Source: a bacterium (GTDB lineage: Bacteria > Planctomycetota > Planctomycetia > Pirellulales > Pirellulaceae). Taken from it: DNA of 64,000 bases. The position numbers and the translations under genes are program-made. The stretch lies in contig JAUIGN010000002.1 in assembly GCA_030430075.1 (NCBI GenBank), positions 248,001-312,000 on the forward strand, in the 5' to 3' direction. How positions within the stretch are numbered: the stretch's first letter is position 1; each line of letters begins with the position of its first letter. This document shows, in pieces, positions 44,880 through 54,331 of the stretch. The notes beneath the pieces were generated by a model that was not told the DNA's origin, searched no databases, and was given only the letters and a program-made list of their open reading frames with translations.

Positions 44880-46793
44880 ATGCACAAACTGCTCTCCCAA
44901 ATTGATTCAGCGGAAGCGCTCAGAGATTACTCGGTCAGCCAACTGCGAGAGCTCTCCGCAGAGATTCGCGATGCCCTTTGCAATCTGCTCAGCGACCGGA
45001 CCGCGCACTTCGCCTCGAACCTGGGCGTGGTCGAGTTATGTCTGGCGCTACACAGCGTGTTTGACTTCCGGCGGGATCGGTTGATTTGGGACACCGGTCA
45101 TCAGATCTATCCCCACAAGCTGGTCACCGGACGTTACCACGAATTCAAGTCGATTCGGATCAAGGGCGGTTTGATGGGGTACCCGAATCCGCAGGAAAGC
45201 GAATACGACCTGTTCATGACCGGACACGCCGGCAGCAGCGTCTCGACGATGCTCGGCCTGCGGAGCGGAGACGACCTACGGGGCGAAGGGGATCGCTACG
45301 CTGTCGCCGTCATTGGCGACGGCGCGTTTCCCTCGGGAATCGTCTCGGAAGCGTTGAACAACGCCGGCGGGATGAAGAAGAAGCTACTCATCATCCTGAA
45401 CGACAATCGGATGTCGATCTGCCCACGGGTGGGTGGCATGGCCGACTATTTGGATCGATTGCGGACCAACCCTTTCTATACCGGATTGAAGAGCGAGATT
45501 ACCAAGGCGTTGACAAAGGTCCCCGTTCTCGGTGACCCGACGGAACGGCTGCTGGCCCAGTTGAAGGAAGGCATCAAAGCCGGCCTGCACGGGGGAATGC
45601 TGTTCGAGGACTTGGGGATTCGCTACATCGGTCCGATTGATGGCCATAACATCGCCGTCATGCGCAAGTACCTGGAGATGGTGAAAACGCAGGAGGGCCC
45701 GGTGTTGCTGCACGTGGTCACGGAGAAAGGGCACGGCTTCCAACCGGCCGCCGAAGACCCGGTCTTCTTTCATACGCCGCCCGCATTCGAGCATGAGAAC
45801 GGCAAGGCGATTCACAAGAAGAAGGGCGGCAGCAAGGTCTTTACCGACTACGCCAGCGAGGCGATTCGCGCCCAGATGCTGGCCAACGATCGAGTCACGG
45901 TGATGACGGCCGCGATGTGCCAGGGCAACAAGCTGGAGACGATTCGCGACGAGTTCCCGGACCGTTTCTTCGACACGGGGATCTGCGAGTCGCACGCCGT
46001 CGCGTTCGCGGCGGGCCAGGCCAAAGCGGGATTGCGCCCGATCGTCGACATCTACAGCACGTTCATGCAGCGCAGCTACGATCAGATATTCCAGGAAGTT
46101 GCCCTGCAGGATTTGCCCGTCGTCCTGATGATGGACCGGGCCGGCCTGACCGGCCCCGACGGCCCCACGCACCACGGTGTTTTCGACCTGGGATACTTGC
46201 GGGTTTTCCCCAACCTGGTCGTGATGGCGCCTGGTGACGCCTACGACGTGAAAGCAATGGTGGATTTTGCCATGCAACATCCTCATCCCAGTTCGCTGCG
46301 GTATCCGAAAGCGGCGGCGAACCTGTTGCCCGGCGATCGCGCCCCGGTCGAACTGGGCAAGGCGGAAGTGATCCACTGGGGAACCGACGGGACGATCCTG
46401 GCTTGCGGGTCCCTGGTGTCCGAATCGCTGGCGGCCGCCGAAGTGCTCCGCGCCGAGGGGCTCGATATCGGCGTCGTGAACGCCCGCTTTGCGAAGCCCA
46501 TCGACCGCGACATCGTCCGGCGGGCCATCACGACGACACCGTTCGTCGTGACGGTCGAAGAGGGTGCACTGATGGGTGGCTTTGGCAGCGCGGTCCTGGA
46601 AGCCGCCAATCACGACGGGTTGCCCACCAAGGGCATTCGCCGCTTGGGGATTCCGGATCAGTTTGTGGAGCACGGTGAGCGGGGAGAACTTCTGGCGGAC
46701 CTCGGGTTGGACCCTGCCGGCATCGCCCTGGCGTGCCGCGAAATGGCGGCCGCCGCCCCAGCCGAAAGCAACCAGCCAGAAGCTGTGCAATAA
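44880..46793 (+). CDS. dxs: 1-deoxy-D-xylulose-5-phosphate synthase
   Basis: A 637-residue thiamine-diphosphate enzyme that makes DXP from pyruvate and glyceraldehyde 3-phosphate, the entry step of the MEP isoprenoid pathway. The N-terminal part has DTGHQIYPHKLVTGRYHEF (read in parts), GHAGSSVSTMLGL, and the metal/ThDP motif GDGAFPSGIVSEALNNAG with Asp147. The transketolase-like central domain has FDTGICESHAVAFAAGQAKAG and DRAGLTGPDGPTHHGVFD, both in parts. The C-terminal domain is normal. The ATG at 44880 gives the usual family length; the longer frame from 44784 is not similar to DXS. It lies between ispA and nadK, all on the same strand with short spacing, so one transcript is likely. Confidence 0.97.
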   Translation: MHKLLSQIDSAEALRDYSVSQLRELSAEIRDALCNLLSDRTAHFASNLGVVELCLALHSVFDFRRDRLIWDTGHQIYPHKLVTGRYHEFKSIRIKGGLMGYPNPQESEYDLFMTGHAGSSVSTMLGLRSGDDLRGEGDRYAVAVIGDGAFPSGIVSEALNNAGGMKKKLLIILNDNRMSICPRVGGMADYLDRLRTNPFYTGLKSEITKALTKVPVLGDPTERLLAQLKEGIKAGLHGGMLFEDLGIRYIGPIDGHNIAVMRKYLEMVKTQEGPVLLHVVTEKGHGFQPAAEDPVFFHTPPAFEHENGKAIHKKKGGSKVFTDYASEAIRAQMLANDRVTVMTAAMCQGNKLETIRDEFPDRFFDTGICESHAVAFAAGQAKAGLRPIVDIYSTFMQRSYDQIFQEVALQDLPVVLMMDRAGLTGPDGPTHHGVFDLGYLRVFPNLVVMAPGDAYDVKAMVDFAMQHPHPSSLRYPKAAANLLPGDRAPVELGKAEVIHWGTDGTILACGSLVSESLAAAEVLRAEGLDIGVVNARFAKPIDRDIVRRAITTTPFVVTVEEGALMGGFGSAVLEAANHDGLPTKGIRRLGIPDQFVEHGERGELLADLGLDPAGIALACREMAAAAPAESNQPEAVQ

Positions 46794-46808
46794 GCGCGAG
46801 GAATTCCA

Positions 46809-47681
46809 ATGGCCAACGAGCCGGCTTGGGTGCGGCGGCAGCCTCAACGTCCCCGCGCAATTCTCCTCGGGGGGGCCGAACGGCCTCATATCCTGGAAGA
46901 AATCAATCGGCTGCTGCCGGAGATTGAACGCCATCTTGACGTCGTTCGCACTGTCCGGGACCCCCATGACACGCTCGACGTCGAAGCGGACCTGGTGCTG
47001 GTCTTCGGCGGCGACGGCTCGATGCTGCGGGCCGCGAAGTTGCTCGGAGATCGTCAGCTCCCGGTGGTCGGCATCAACTTGGGGCGGCTCGGCTTTCTCG
47101 CCGACATGCCCCGCGATTCCTTGCTAGCGTGCCTACCCGACATCTGCGCCGGGAAGTGCAAGGTTGTCGAGCACTTAATGTTCCGCTGTGAGGTGCTCCG
47201 CGGTGACGAGGTTCTGCACACGGAACTCGGGCTGAACGAGGCCGCCATTCTGGCCGGACCGCCGTTCTCAATTCTCTACGTTGATCTTTACATTGACGGA
47301 GAATTGGCAACTACCTATAGTTGCGACGGCCTGATTATCAGCACCCCGGTCGGTTCCACGGCGCACAACTTGTCGACCGGCGGACCGATCCTGCACAAGA
47401 CGTTGCAAGCGTTTGTGATCTCGCCAATTAGCCCCCACACCTTGACAGTACGCCCCGTCGTCGACGCGGCGGATCGAGTCTACGAAGCGGTCGTTCGTGA
47501 ACCGAATTCAACAACGTCGTTGGTCGTCGATGGATGTACGATCTGCGGCTTGACCAAACGTGAGCGGGTGCGCGTGCGTCGCGCGGGACCGACGTTCAAG
47601 ATGGTGGAGGTCGCCGGACAAACCTACTACCGAACACTTCGCGAAAAACTTGGTTGGGGCGGAAACATCGGGGACCGATAG
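46809..47681 (+). CDS. nadK: NAD kinase
   Basis: A 290-residue cytoplasmic enzyme that phosphorylates NAD to NADP. The catalytic GGDGSMLRAAK motif is present with Asp69. The second family motifs follow: GINLGRLGFLADMP, LNEAAI and the Gly-rich STPVGSTAHNLSTGGP. The length is typical. GAGGAA lies 7 nt before the ATG at 46809, which is only 15 bp after the dxs stop, so it is translated from the same mRNA as dxs. NADPH is used by the MEP pathway, which gives the cluster a metabolic sense. Confidence 0.96.
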   Translation: MANEPAWVRRQPQRPRAILLGGAERPHILEEINRLLPEIERHLDVVRTVRDPHDTLDVEADLVLVFGGDGSMLRAAKLLGDRQLPVVGINLGRLGFLADMPRDSLLACLPDICAGKCKVVEHLMFRCEVLRGDEVLHTELGLNEAAILAGPPFSILYVDLYIDGELATTYSCDGLIISTPVGSTAHNLSTGGPILHKTLQAFVISPISPHTLTVRPVVDAADRVYEAVVREPNSTTSLVVDGCTICGLTKRERVRVRRAGPTFKMVEVAGQTYYRTLREKLGWGGNIGDR

Positions 47682-47737
47682 CACCGCCTCGTCGATCACC
47701 AACCACTCCCTCCAGCACCATGCACGGATGCAATGCC

Positions 47738-48718
47738 ATGAATCTCTCTTTCCCACGACTTCTGGTCCTGATTGGGCTCGCCTTCTCCACCACGACGGCC
47801 ACAACCGCTGCCGACGACGGTACAACGCTGACCGATCAGTTGCAGGCTGCGAAGCGGAAAGTCACCGCTCAAGAGGTGACCCTCCGTTACAAATTCAAGA
47901 AGGGGGAATCCCTGATTTGGAAGGTCGAGCACCTGGGGGCCACTGAGACAACCATTTCAGGAAACACGCAAACGTCCGAGTCGCGGAGTATTTCGACGAA
48001 GGTTTGGAATATTACGGGCGTTGATAGCAAAGGGAATATGACGCTCACGCATTCGGTCGCGAATGTCGACATGTGGCAAAAGCTCTCGGACCGTCCCGAG
48101 GTTCGCTACAACAGCAAGAAAGACAAGCAGGCGCCAAGCGAATACCAGCAAGTCGCCAAAACGATCGGCGTCCCGCTGGCCACGATCACCTTTTCCGGTG
48201 ACGGGACCGTGGTGCAGCGAGACAACTCGCGGCGGCCGGCCAACCTGGGCCTGGGTGACCTGGTCATGCTGCTGCCGCCGAAGCCCGTCAAGGTGGGCAG
48301 TCGCTGGCACGAGCCGGCGGAAATCCGGATCCGGGAGAAGGACGGCCGACAGAAGACGATCAAGACCCGCAAACAGTACACGCTGAAGAAGATCGAAACC
48401 GGGATCGCCACGATTACGGTGGAAACTCAAGTGCTGACGCCGATTAACAACAGCACGATCAAATCGCAGCTCGTGCAGCAGCTCACCAACGGCACCATCA
48501 AGTTCGACATTGATGCCGGGCGCATCCTTAAGAAGCAGATGGAGTGGGACGAAACCGTGGTGGGCTTCAATGGCCCCGACAGCATGATGAAGTACGTGGC
48601 TCGATACACGGAAGAGATCCAGGACGCCACGAGCGCTTCGGCCGGCCCCCCCGAGCAAACGGTTGCGGAGACGACCGCCCGGGCCACGCCGGACGCCGAA
48701 CCGGCCATTCGGCGGTAA
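47738..48718 (+). CDS. Secreted protein of unknown function
   Basis: A 326-residue protein with a signal peptide (NLSFPRLLVLIGLAFSTTT). The mature part is beta-rich and charged (VTLRYKFKKGESLIWKVEH, ITGVDSKGNMTLTHSV, LPPKPVKVGSRW, ITVETQVLTPINN), and GRILKKQMEWDETVVGF is near the end. It resembles planctomycete DUF6263-like periplasmic proteins, but I cannot confirm the family. I placed the start at the ATG at 47738; another in-frame ATG at 47720 adds six residues. It begins 56 bp after nadK and may be read through from it, but the hydrophobic leader shows that it acts outside the cytoplasm. Confidence 0.75.
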   Translation: MNLSFPRLLVLIGLAFSTTTATTAADDGTTLTDQLQAAKRKVTAQEVTLRYKFKKGESLIWKVEHLGATETTISGNTQTSESRSISTKVWNITGVDSKGNMTLTHSVANVDMWQKLSDRPEVRYNSKKDKQAPSEYQQVAKTIGVPLATITFSGDGTVVQRDNSRRPANLGLGDLVMLLPPKPVKVGSRWHEPAEIRIREKDGRQKTIKTRKQYTLKKIETGIATITVETQVLTPINNSTIKSQLVQQLTNGTIKFDIDAGRILKKQMEWDETVVGFNGPDSMMKYVARYTEEIQDATSASAGPPEQTVAETTARATPDAEPAIRR

Positions 48719-48774
48719 ATCGGCAGCCGGGCCGCGACCGGGCAAGACGTGCGCATCTCCCCTCGCGGGCAGGC

Positions 48775-48802
48775 GCGGCAGACGCTCCGCAGCATCTGCC
48801 GC
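48775..48802. terminator. Hairpin between convergent genes, possible terminator
   Basis: GCGGCAGA at 48775-48782 pairs with TCTGCCGC at 48795-48802 over a 12-nt loop. It stands 57 bp after the plus-strand gene and 11 bp before the end of the minus-strand VWA gene. There is no T-run on either side. Confidence 0.4.
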
Positions 48803-48812
48803 CCCAGGGACT

Positions 48813-50840
48813 TCAAACGGTCGGCGGCTGGACGACTTTGCCAACCGGCCGGTCATGGGCCGCCCAGGGATCTGCCGACTGGCGGGAGACCAGGGCCCAA
48901 GCGATGACCACCACGCCGATCAGAACCATCAACGTCCAGGCCCCAACCACCGCGATGAACAGGACCCGGAAGGTCGCCTGCAGATCGTGCGTGCTGAAGG
49001 CCGGTTGCTTTGCGTGCTGAACCGGAACGTGATAGGTCACGTAGGGCGGGACGAACGGCGCGGCTGCCGCAGCATCAGGCTCTACGATCTGCCTGGCCAT
49101 GTTGACCACCTGCAGAAACTCCGAGCGGTAACCGTACTGGTCACGACCGCGGGCCGCGCTGGCAATCTCCAGCACCTCGGCGTAGCTGGCGTCTCCTCGA
49201 TGCTTCGAGTTGCGAAGCAACATGCCGAATTCGGCAACTGCGGCGGCAAACTGAAAGTCCCTCGACGCTTCGCCGAATCTCTGGGGCGCGTTCTTAATCG
49301 GGAACACGGTCAGTTCGCTGCGATCCTGGTTGGGCCGTTTGAACCGCAATTTCAGGTTCAGCAAGTCATCGCTGTCGGCCGCCTCGGCCAGGCTGCGGGG
49401 CGTCTGATACTTGAGCGGGTCGACTCCCCCTTCGCCGGCCTCTTCACTGCCGTCCGCCAAGACCAGCTCGTAGAGCGCAGTGACGGTATGCCCGGCGCCG
49501 ATTTCTCCGGCATCCTTCTTGTCGTCGTTGAAATCGCGAGCGGCCAGTTGGCGGTTCTCGTAGCCGATCAAGCGGTACGAGTCGACGTGCGCGGGATTGA
49601 ATTCGATCTGCACCTTGACGTCCTTGGCAATCGTTACCAGCGTGCTGTCCAACTGGTCAAGCAGGACTTTGCGCGCTTCCCGATCGCTGTCGATGAATGC
49701 GTAGTTGCCATTGGCCTGATTGGAAAGCTGCTCCAACATGGCGTCGTTATGGTTCCCCATGCCAAAGCCCAGCACCGAAAGGAAGATGCCCTCTTGCGCA
49801 TGACCGGCGGCCATCCGCACCAGGTCGCCCGTGTTCGTCGTACCGACATTGAAATCCCCATCGGTGCAAAGGAGGACGCGGTTGACGCCTCCCTTGACGA
49901 AGTTTCGCCGAGCGACATCGTAGGCCAGGCGAACGCCCTCTCCGCCGTTGGTCGAACCACCGGCCGTCAACCGCTCGACGGCATCCAGGATGACGTGCCG
50001 GTTATCACCTTGCGTCGCCGGCAGGACGAGCCCGGCGGCACCGGCGTACACCACGATCGAAACGCGATCCTCGTCGTTCAATTGCGTGGTCAGCATCCGT
50101 AATCCCTGCTTGACCAACCCCAGCTTGCTGGGACGGTTCATGGAGCCCGATACGTCGATCAAGAAGACGAGGTTGCTGGTCGGCCGGTTTTCCATCACCC
50201 GACCTTTGATCCCCACGCGGGCCAGCAGGTGCTCCGAGTGCCAGGGGGCTCGAGCGACCTCCATGTGGACCGCGAAGGGTGCGTCTCCGGAGGGCGGCGA
50301 GTAATCGTAATCAAAATAGTTGACCAGTTCTTCGATCCGAACCGCGTCCGGTGGAGGCAACACGTTCCGTTGCTGCAAGTACATCCGCGTCTTGGCATAG
50401 GAAGCGGTATCCACGTCGATGGAAAACGTCGACAACGGAGACTCGCGGACCGCCTTGAATTCATTCTCGACGATCTGCGCGTAACGATCACGGCTCTTGC
50501 TTTCCGACGCCCGTACGACTCCCGCGCGAGGTTGTTCTGCCAGCCGCACCGCCCTTCCCTCAGGAACGCCCGCCAGATGTTCATCGACGCTCGGCGCTTG
50601 GGGTTCAGGATGCAATGCCAAGGGGGCCGCAAGATCCGCGGGCGGTGTTGCGGAAAATGGCAACAGCTCAGCCTCGCTGGCCGTTTCGCCGACGTTGCGG
50701 AAGTTGTTCTGCTGGTCGCCCGCGGTTCTCCCGGCCAACGGCTCTACCGCGGTTCCCGCCGGACCGTTCTCGGCACCGCACCCGGTCGCCAGGACGGCCA
50801 CGATCACCACCGCCAAACTTGTTAGATAAGCGCGCAACAT
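48813..50840 (-). CDS. VWA-domain lipoprotein (YfbK-like)
   Basis: A 675-residue lipoprotein: the lipobox LATGC gives acylation at Cys21. A disordered stretch leads to an N-terminal YfbK-type domain (FSIDVDTASYAKTRMYL). A von Willebrand A domain follows with the MIDAS motif DVSGSMN and LLCTDGDFNVG. A C-terminal DUF3520-like part (FRLIGYEN-type strands, FAAAVAEFGMLLR) comes next. Unusually, a membrane helix lies near the C-terminus (LFIAVVGAWTLMVLIGVVVIAWALV), so both ends may be membrane-bound. VWA domains bind protein ligands through a metal ion. The ATG at 50840 has GGAGAG about 6 nt upstream. The 526-bp spacer to the divergent ABC permease (50841-51366) holds no gene; a GC palindrome sits at 50928-50943. 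Confidence 0.88.
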   Translation of the reverse strand: MLRAYLTSLAVVIVAVLATGCGAENGPAGTAVEPLAGRTAGDQQNNFRNVGETASEAELLPFSATPPADLAAPLALHPEPQAPSVDEHLAGVPEGRAVRLAEQPRAGVVRASESKSRDRYAQIVENEFKAVRESPLSTFSIDVDTASYAKTRMYLQQRNVLPPPDAVRIEELVNYFDYDYSPPSGDAPFAVHMEVARAPWHSEHLLARVGIKGRVMENRPTSNLVFLIDVSGSMNRPSKLGLVKQGLRMLTTQLNDEDRVSIVVYAGAAGLVLPATQGDNRHVILDAVERLTAGGSTNGGEGVRLAYDVARRNFVKGGVNRVLLCTDGDFNVGTTNTGDLVRMAAGHAQEGIFLSVLGFGMGNHNDAMLEQLSNQANGNYAFIDSDREARKVLLDQLDSTLVTIAKDVKVQIEFNPAHVDSYRLIGYENRQLAARDFNDDKKDAGEIGAGHTVTALYELVLADGSEEAGEGGVDPLKYQTPRSLAEAADSDDLLNLKLRFKRPNQDRSELTVFPIKNAPQRFGEASRDFQFAAAVAEFGMLLRNSKHRGDASYAEVLEIASAARGRDQYGYRSEFLQVVNMARQIVEPDAAAAAPFVPPYVTYHVPVQHAKQPAFSTHDLQATFRVLFIAVVGAWTLMVLIGVVVIAWALVSRQSADPWAAHDRPVGKVVQPPTV

Positions 50841-51366
50841 GAGCTCTCTCCCTCCGTCAGGATTTTGCAATTAGGGCCACACGAGAACGACGAACGTCGA
50901 CAAGATCTGGTTTCTTGTTTTATTGAACCGCCGGCCGCGGCGGCATCCGGGTGCAGCACCGGCAGACTGGTAGGTGCAGGTTGCCTGGCCGCACCAGAGC
51001 GGTCGTTCCCAGTTCCGCTATGAACAACAGACCCGCGGTTCCGCGCCGTTATTCCTGAAGAAGGGGAAGTTTTCCTGAGCGGGCACCGACCGTACACTAC
51101 AGACGCCCCGTCAGGTGGCCCGCAAGCCGGCCGGCCAGCGTCGTCTGAGAAACAACCGCCACAATCGTCGCCCGTTGAGCCGCCGGCGTGGCCTCGCAAC
51201 ATTCGGGACGCGATAGGCGAGGATCACGCCAACGCTGCCGCAGGGCTGGCGCCGAGCGAAACGCAACGATGACGCTGGCGTTGTCGAGCGGCTGTCGCGA
51301 ACCACCGGCGGTAGATTTGTCAATCTGCGATCCTCAACGACACGTACGCCGGACCGACAGGTCGCC

Positions 51367-53004
51367 ATGACGAACCGCCCCTCCACTGCTTACCGACTGG
51401 CCGTCACGGCATTCTGTCTACTGCAAGTCCCCTTGGTGCTGTTGGTGCTGCCGGCGTTCGGCATCGGGAATGTGCTGGTCGACGAGCGTACGGCCGGTCT
51501 GCTGAGAAACACCTACGTGCTTTCGCTGTCGACCTGCGTACTGGCAATCCCGCCCGGTGCGACGTTGGCGTTCCTGTTGACCAGGACGGACGTGGCTGGC
51601 CGGCGAGCGGCGATCGTCGTCTTGGGGACGATGCTGTTCGTTCCGCTCTACCTGCAGGCTGCAGGTTGGGACGCCGGCTTTGGTCGCCAGGGATGGTTAT
51701 CGTTGTCGCAGGGCACCCTGGCCGCCCCGCTGCTGGCCGGCTGGCGGGCAGCCGTCTGGATCCACACCCTGGCCGCCCTCCCCTGGGTCGTGTTGATTGT
51801 CGGGATACGCCTGCGATACGCCGCTCCGGAACTGGAGGACGCTGCGGCACTCGACGCTTCAACCCTCCAGGTAATCTGGCTGATCACGCTGCGACAGGGG
51901 TTGCCTGCGGTCTTCGTCGCGGTCCTTTGGATCTGCGTCACGACGGCCGGCGAGATGACGATTACCGATCTCTACCAGGTACGGACGTACGCCGAAGAGA
52001 TCTATTCGAATGTCCCGTCGTATGGAGAGTTCACCAGCCACGGCCTGGCCGCGCTGCCGGGCATGGTTGCACTCGGCTGCTTGATTCTGTGGGGATTCCT
52101 GGCCGCCTGCTACGTGGTCCCTCCGCCGCGGGTCGGTGCGCCGCAACACCCCCGGACGATCTCGCTGCATCGCTGGCGGTGGCCGGCCTCGGCATTCGTC
52201 CTGGTGGCCGTTCTGCTCGTCGCCGGCGTCCCGCTGGCGAACCTGGGCATCAATGCGGGAATGACCGTGCGTGAGGAAGCGGACGGTCCCAGTCGGGTAT
52301 GGACGGTGGCAAAGTTTCTGTCGATCACGGTCACAAGTCCCTGGCGATTTGTCGAGGAATTCTGCTGGACGAATGTGATCGGATTGGTGGTCGGCGCCAC
52401 GGCGGTGCTGAACGCCGGTCTGCTCGGCTGGCTGGCGCGTCAGCGGCGATTCTTCGCCGGACTCGCCATCTTGCCGACGACGATCTGCCTGGCGCTTCCC
52501 GGACCGATGGTTGGCCTGAGCGTGATCTGGCTCTTGAACCGCGAGCGTTTTCCCCTGTTGATCTGGCTCTATGACCATTCGATCCTGGCCCCCTGCCTCG
52601 CCACGCTCGTGCGGGCCTTCCCGATTGCGATGCTGATCACCTGGTTCTCATTGCGGACGATTCCGGCAGACGAGCTGGACGCTGCTTCAACCGAAGGTGC
52701 CGGCATCTGGCAACGCCTGTTGTACGTCGGCCTGCCACAGCGAAAACTGGCCCTGGCAAGTGCCGGGCTAGCGGCGATGGTGATCGCGGCGGGAGATCTT
52801 TCCGCCAGCATCCTCGTCACTCCGCCCGGGGTCTCGACCGTCCCCGTGCGGGTATTCGGACTCCTGCACGCCGGCGTGGATGACCAGGTCGCCGGCCTCT
52901 GCCTGGCCATGGTCGGCGAATTCGTGGTTCTGGCAACACTGACGATGGCCTTGCTGCGCCGCCAGGAAAACAGGGTACGAGATCGAGGTGCGTCGCGTGT
53001 ATAA
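51367..53004 (+). CDS. Iron-type ABC transporter permease, two fused permease domains
   Basis: A 545-residue inner-membrane protein with about 12 helices in two halves, as in the FbpB/SfuB ferric iron permeases. Each half has the ATPase-docking EAA loop, seen as ELEDAAALDASTLQVIWLITL in parts and ELDAASTEGAGIWQRLLYVGLP in parts. No ATPase or binding-protein gene is adjacent, so the partners are elsewhere. Iron uptake is inferred from the fused layout only; thiamine or phosphonate systems can look alike. The ATG at 51367 lacks a strong ribosome-binding site. The next gene starts 8 bp after the stop. Confidence 0.85.
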   Translation: MTNRPSTAYRLAVTAFCLLQVPLVLLVLPAFGIGNVLVDERTAGLLRNTYVLSLSTCVLAIPPGATLAFLLTRTDVAGRRAAIVVLGTMLFVPLYLQAAGWDAGFGRQGWLSLSQGTLAAPLLAGWRAAVWIHTLAALPWVVLIVGIRLRYAAPELEDAAALDASTLQVIWLITLRQGLPAVFVAVLWICVTTAGEMTITDLYQVRTYAEEIYSNVPSYGEFTSHGLAALPGMVALGCLILWGFLAACYVVPPPRVGAPQHPRTISLHRWRWPASAFVLVAVLLVAGVPLANLGINAGMTVREEADGPSRVWTVAKFLSITVTSPWRFVEEFCWTNVIGLVVGATAVLNAGLLGWLARQRRFFAGLAILPTTICLALPGPMVGLSVIWLLNRERFPLLIWLYDHSILAPCLATLVRAFPIAMLITWFSLRTIPADELDAASTEGAGIWQRLLYVGLPQRKLALASAGLAAMVIAAGDLSASILVTPPGVSTVPVRVFGLLHAGVDDQVAGLCLAMVGEFVVLATLTMALLRRQENRVRDRGASRV

Positions 53005-53005
53005 T
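53000..53005 (+). promoter_or_regulatory. Possible -10 box (TATAAT) directly before a start codon
   Basis: TATAAT occupies 53000-53005 at the very end of the permease gene, six bases before the ATG at 53012. Transcription from it would begin at or next to that ATG, giving a leaderless mRNA. No convincing -35 box is seen around 52977-52982, so this may be chance. Confidence 0.3.
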
Positions 53006-53011
53006 GGAACC

Positions 53012-54160
53012 ATGCTTGCTCGCACGCTACAGTCTCGAATCCTCCTCGCCATCACTTGCACCTGCCTGGCCGCCACGGCAAGGGCGGTCGATCACGTCTC
53101 GCTGGAACGAGACGGGCAGGCGCTGCACGTTTCCGGCCAGGTCCTCGTGGAAGCACAGGATGGCGGATTGCTGTTGATGGACGCATCGCGGGGCCTGTGG
53201 GCCATTACGCCGGACGAGATCACGCATCATGACCAGGATGACGAGCCGTTCAAGCTGCTCGACCAGGAACAGATTGCTGAGAAACTACAGAGCGAACTGA
53301 CCGGCCAGTTCCGTGTCCATCAAACGGCCCACTACGTGATTTGCTACAACACCTCCGAGGCGTATGCCAGGTGGTGTGGTGCGTTGTTCGAGCGACTCTA
53401 TCGGGCCTTCGGCAACTACTGGAAGAATCGCGGGTTTCGCCTCGATGAGCCGTCCTGGCCGTTGGTCGCGCTGGTGTTTGATGATCGCCAATCGTACGCG
53501 GCCTACTCGCGGCCGGAACTGGGCGAGGCCACGTCGTCGATCATTGGCTACTTCAGCCTCCGCACGAACCGGGTCACCATGTATGACCTGACGGGCGCTG
53601 ATCGAGCCGCCTTGCAGGGAGCCAGCTCGGCAGCCCAGATCAATCGTATTCTCTCCCGTCCCGAAGCGGAACGGACGGTGGCGACGATCATTCACGAGGC
53701 AACCCACCAATTGGCGTTCAACCGGGGCCTGCAGACGCGTTACGCGGACATCCCCCTTTGGGTCAGCGAAGGGATCGCGATCTACTTTGAAGTCCCCGAC
53801 CTGCGCAGCAAGAATGGCTGGCGCAATATCGGCGGGGTCAACCGGGTCCGGTTGAGCGAGTTTCGGCGCTACCTTCGCTCGCGCCCGGCCGATTCCCTGC
53901 GCACCTTGATCGCCGACGACCAACGGTTTCGCAGCGCGCGAACCGCACCGGATGCGTATGCGGAAGCGTGGGCCCTGAACTACTTCCTGATTCGCAAACA
54001 CCCCAAAGAGTATGTCCGGTACACCAAGCTATTGGCGGACAAGAAGCGGCTTCTATACGATACGCCCGCCGAGCGGTTGCAACAGTTCGAAGCGACGTTC
54101 GGTTCGGATTGGCAGCAATTGGACGAGGAATTCCTGCGCTATCTTCGCTCCGTCCGATAA
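53012..54160 (+). CDS. Secreted DUF1570 peptidase-like protein
   Basis: A 382-residue exported protein with a signal peptide (ARTLQSRILLAITCTCLAATARA). The mature part holds a DUF1570-type domain with a gluzincin-like zinc motif HEATHQLAFN, followed by LWVSEGIAIYFE, which supplies the third ligand Glu. The pattern matches M48/M1-like peptidases seen in planctomycete DUF1570 proteins. The ATG at 53012 is preferred because the signal peptide begins there; a GTG at 52988 would overlap the permease gene by 17 nt. Substrate unknown. Confidence 0.85.
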   Translation: MLARTLQSRILLAITCTCLAATARAVDHVSLERDGQALHVSGQVLVEAQDGGLLLMDASRGLWAITPDEITHHDQDDEPFKLLDQEQIAEKLQSELTGQFRVHQTAHYVICYNTSEAYARWCGALFERLYRAFGNYWKNRGFRLDEPSWPLVALVFDDRQSYAAYSRPELGEATSSIIGYFSLRTNRVTMYDLTGADRAALQGASSAAQINRILSRPEAERTVATIIHEATHQLAFNRGLQTRYADIPLWVSEGIAIYFEVPDLRSKNGWRNIGGVNRVRLSEFRRYLRSRPADSLRTLIADDQRFRSARTAPDAYAEAWALNYFLIRKHPKEYVRYTKLLADKKRLLYDTPAERLQQFEATFGSDWQQLDEEFLRYLRSVR

Positions 54161-54331
54161 CCGGTGACGGCCGGCGGTTCCGCGGTACCCCGTTGCGCGG
54201 TTTGGCAGAACCCTGGGCAACTCCCCCGCGCGGGTCTGCGACTTGAACGAGTCCCCCCTGGCCGACTATCATTGTGGCACAAACACGCCCCCCCACTCCC
54301 TTTGTCTTGCCCCCCTTCCAAGGAGTCATGC

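Noticed and set aside
45384..46967. Minus-strand gene of 527 codons opposite dxs
   Set aside because: Antisense shadow of the well-supported dxs and nadK genes.
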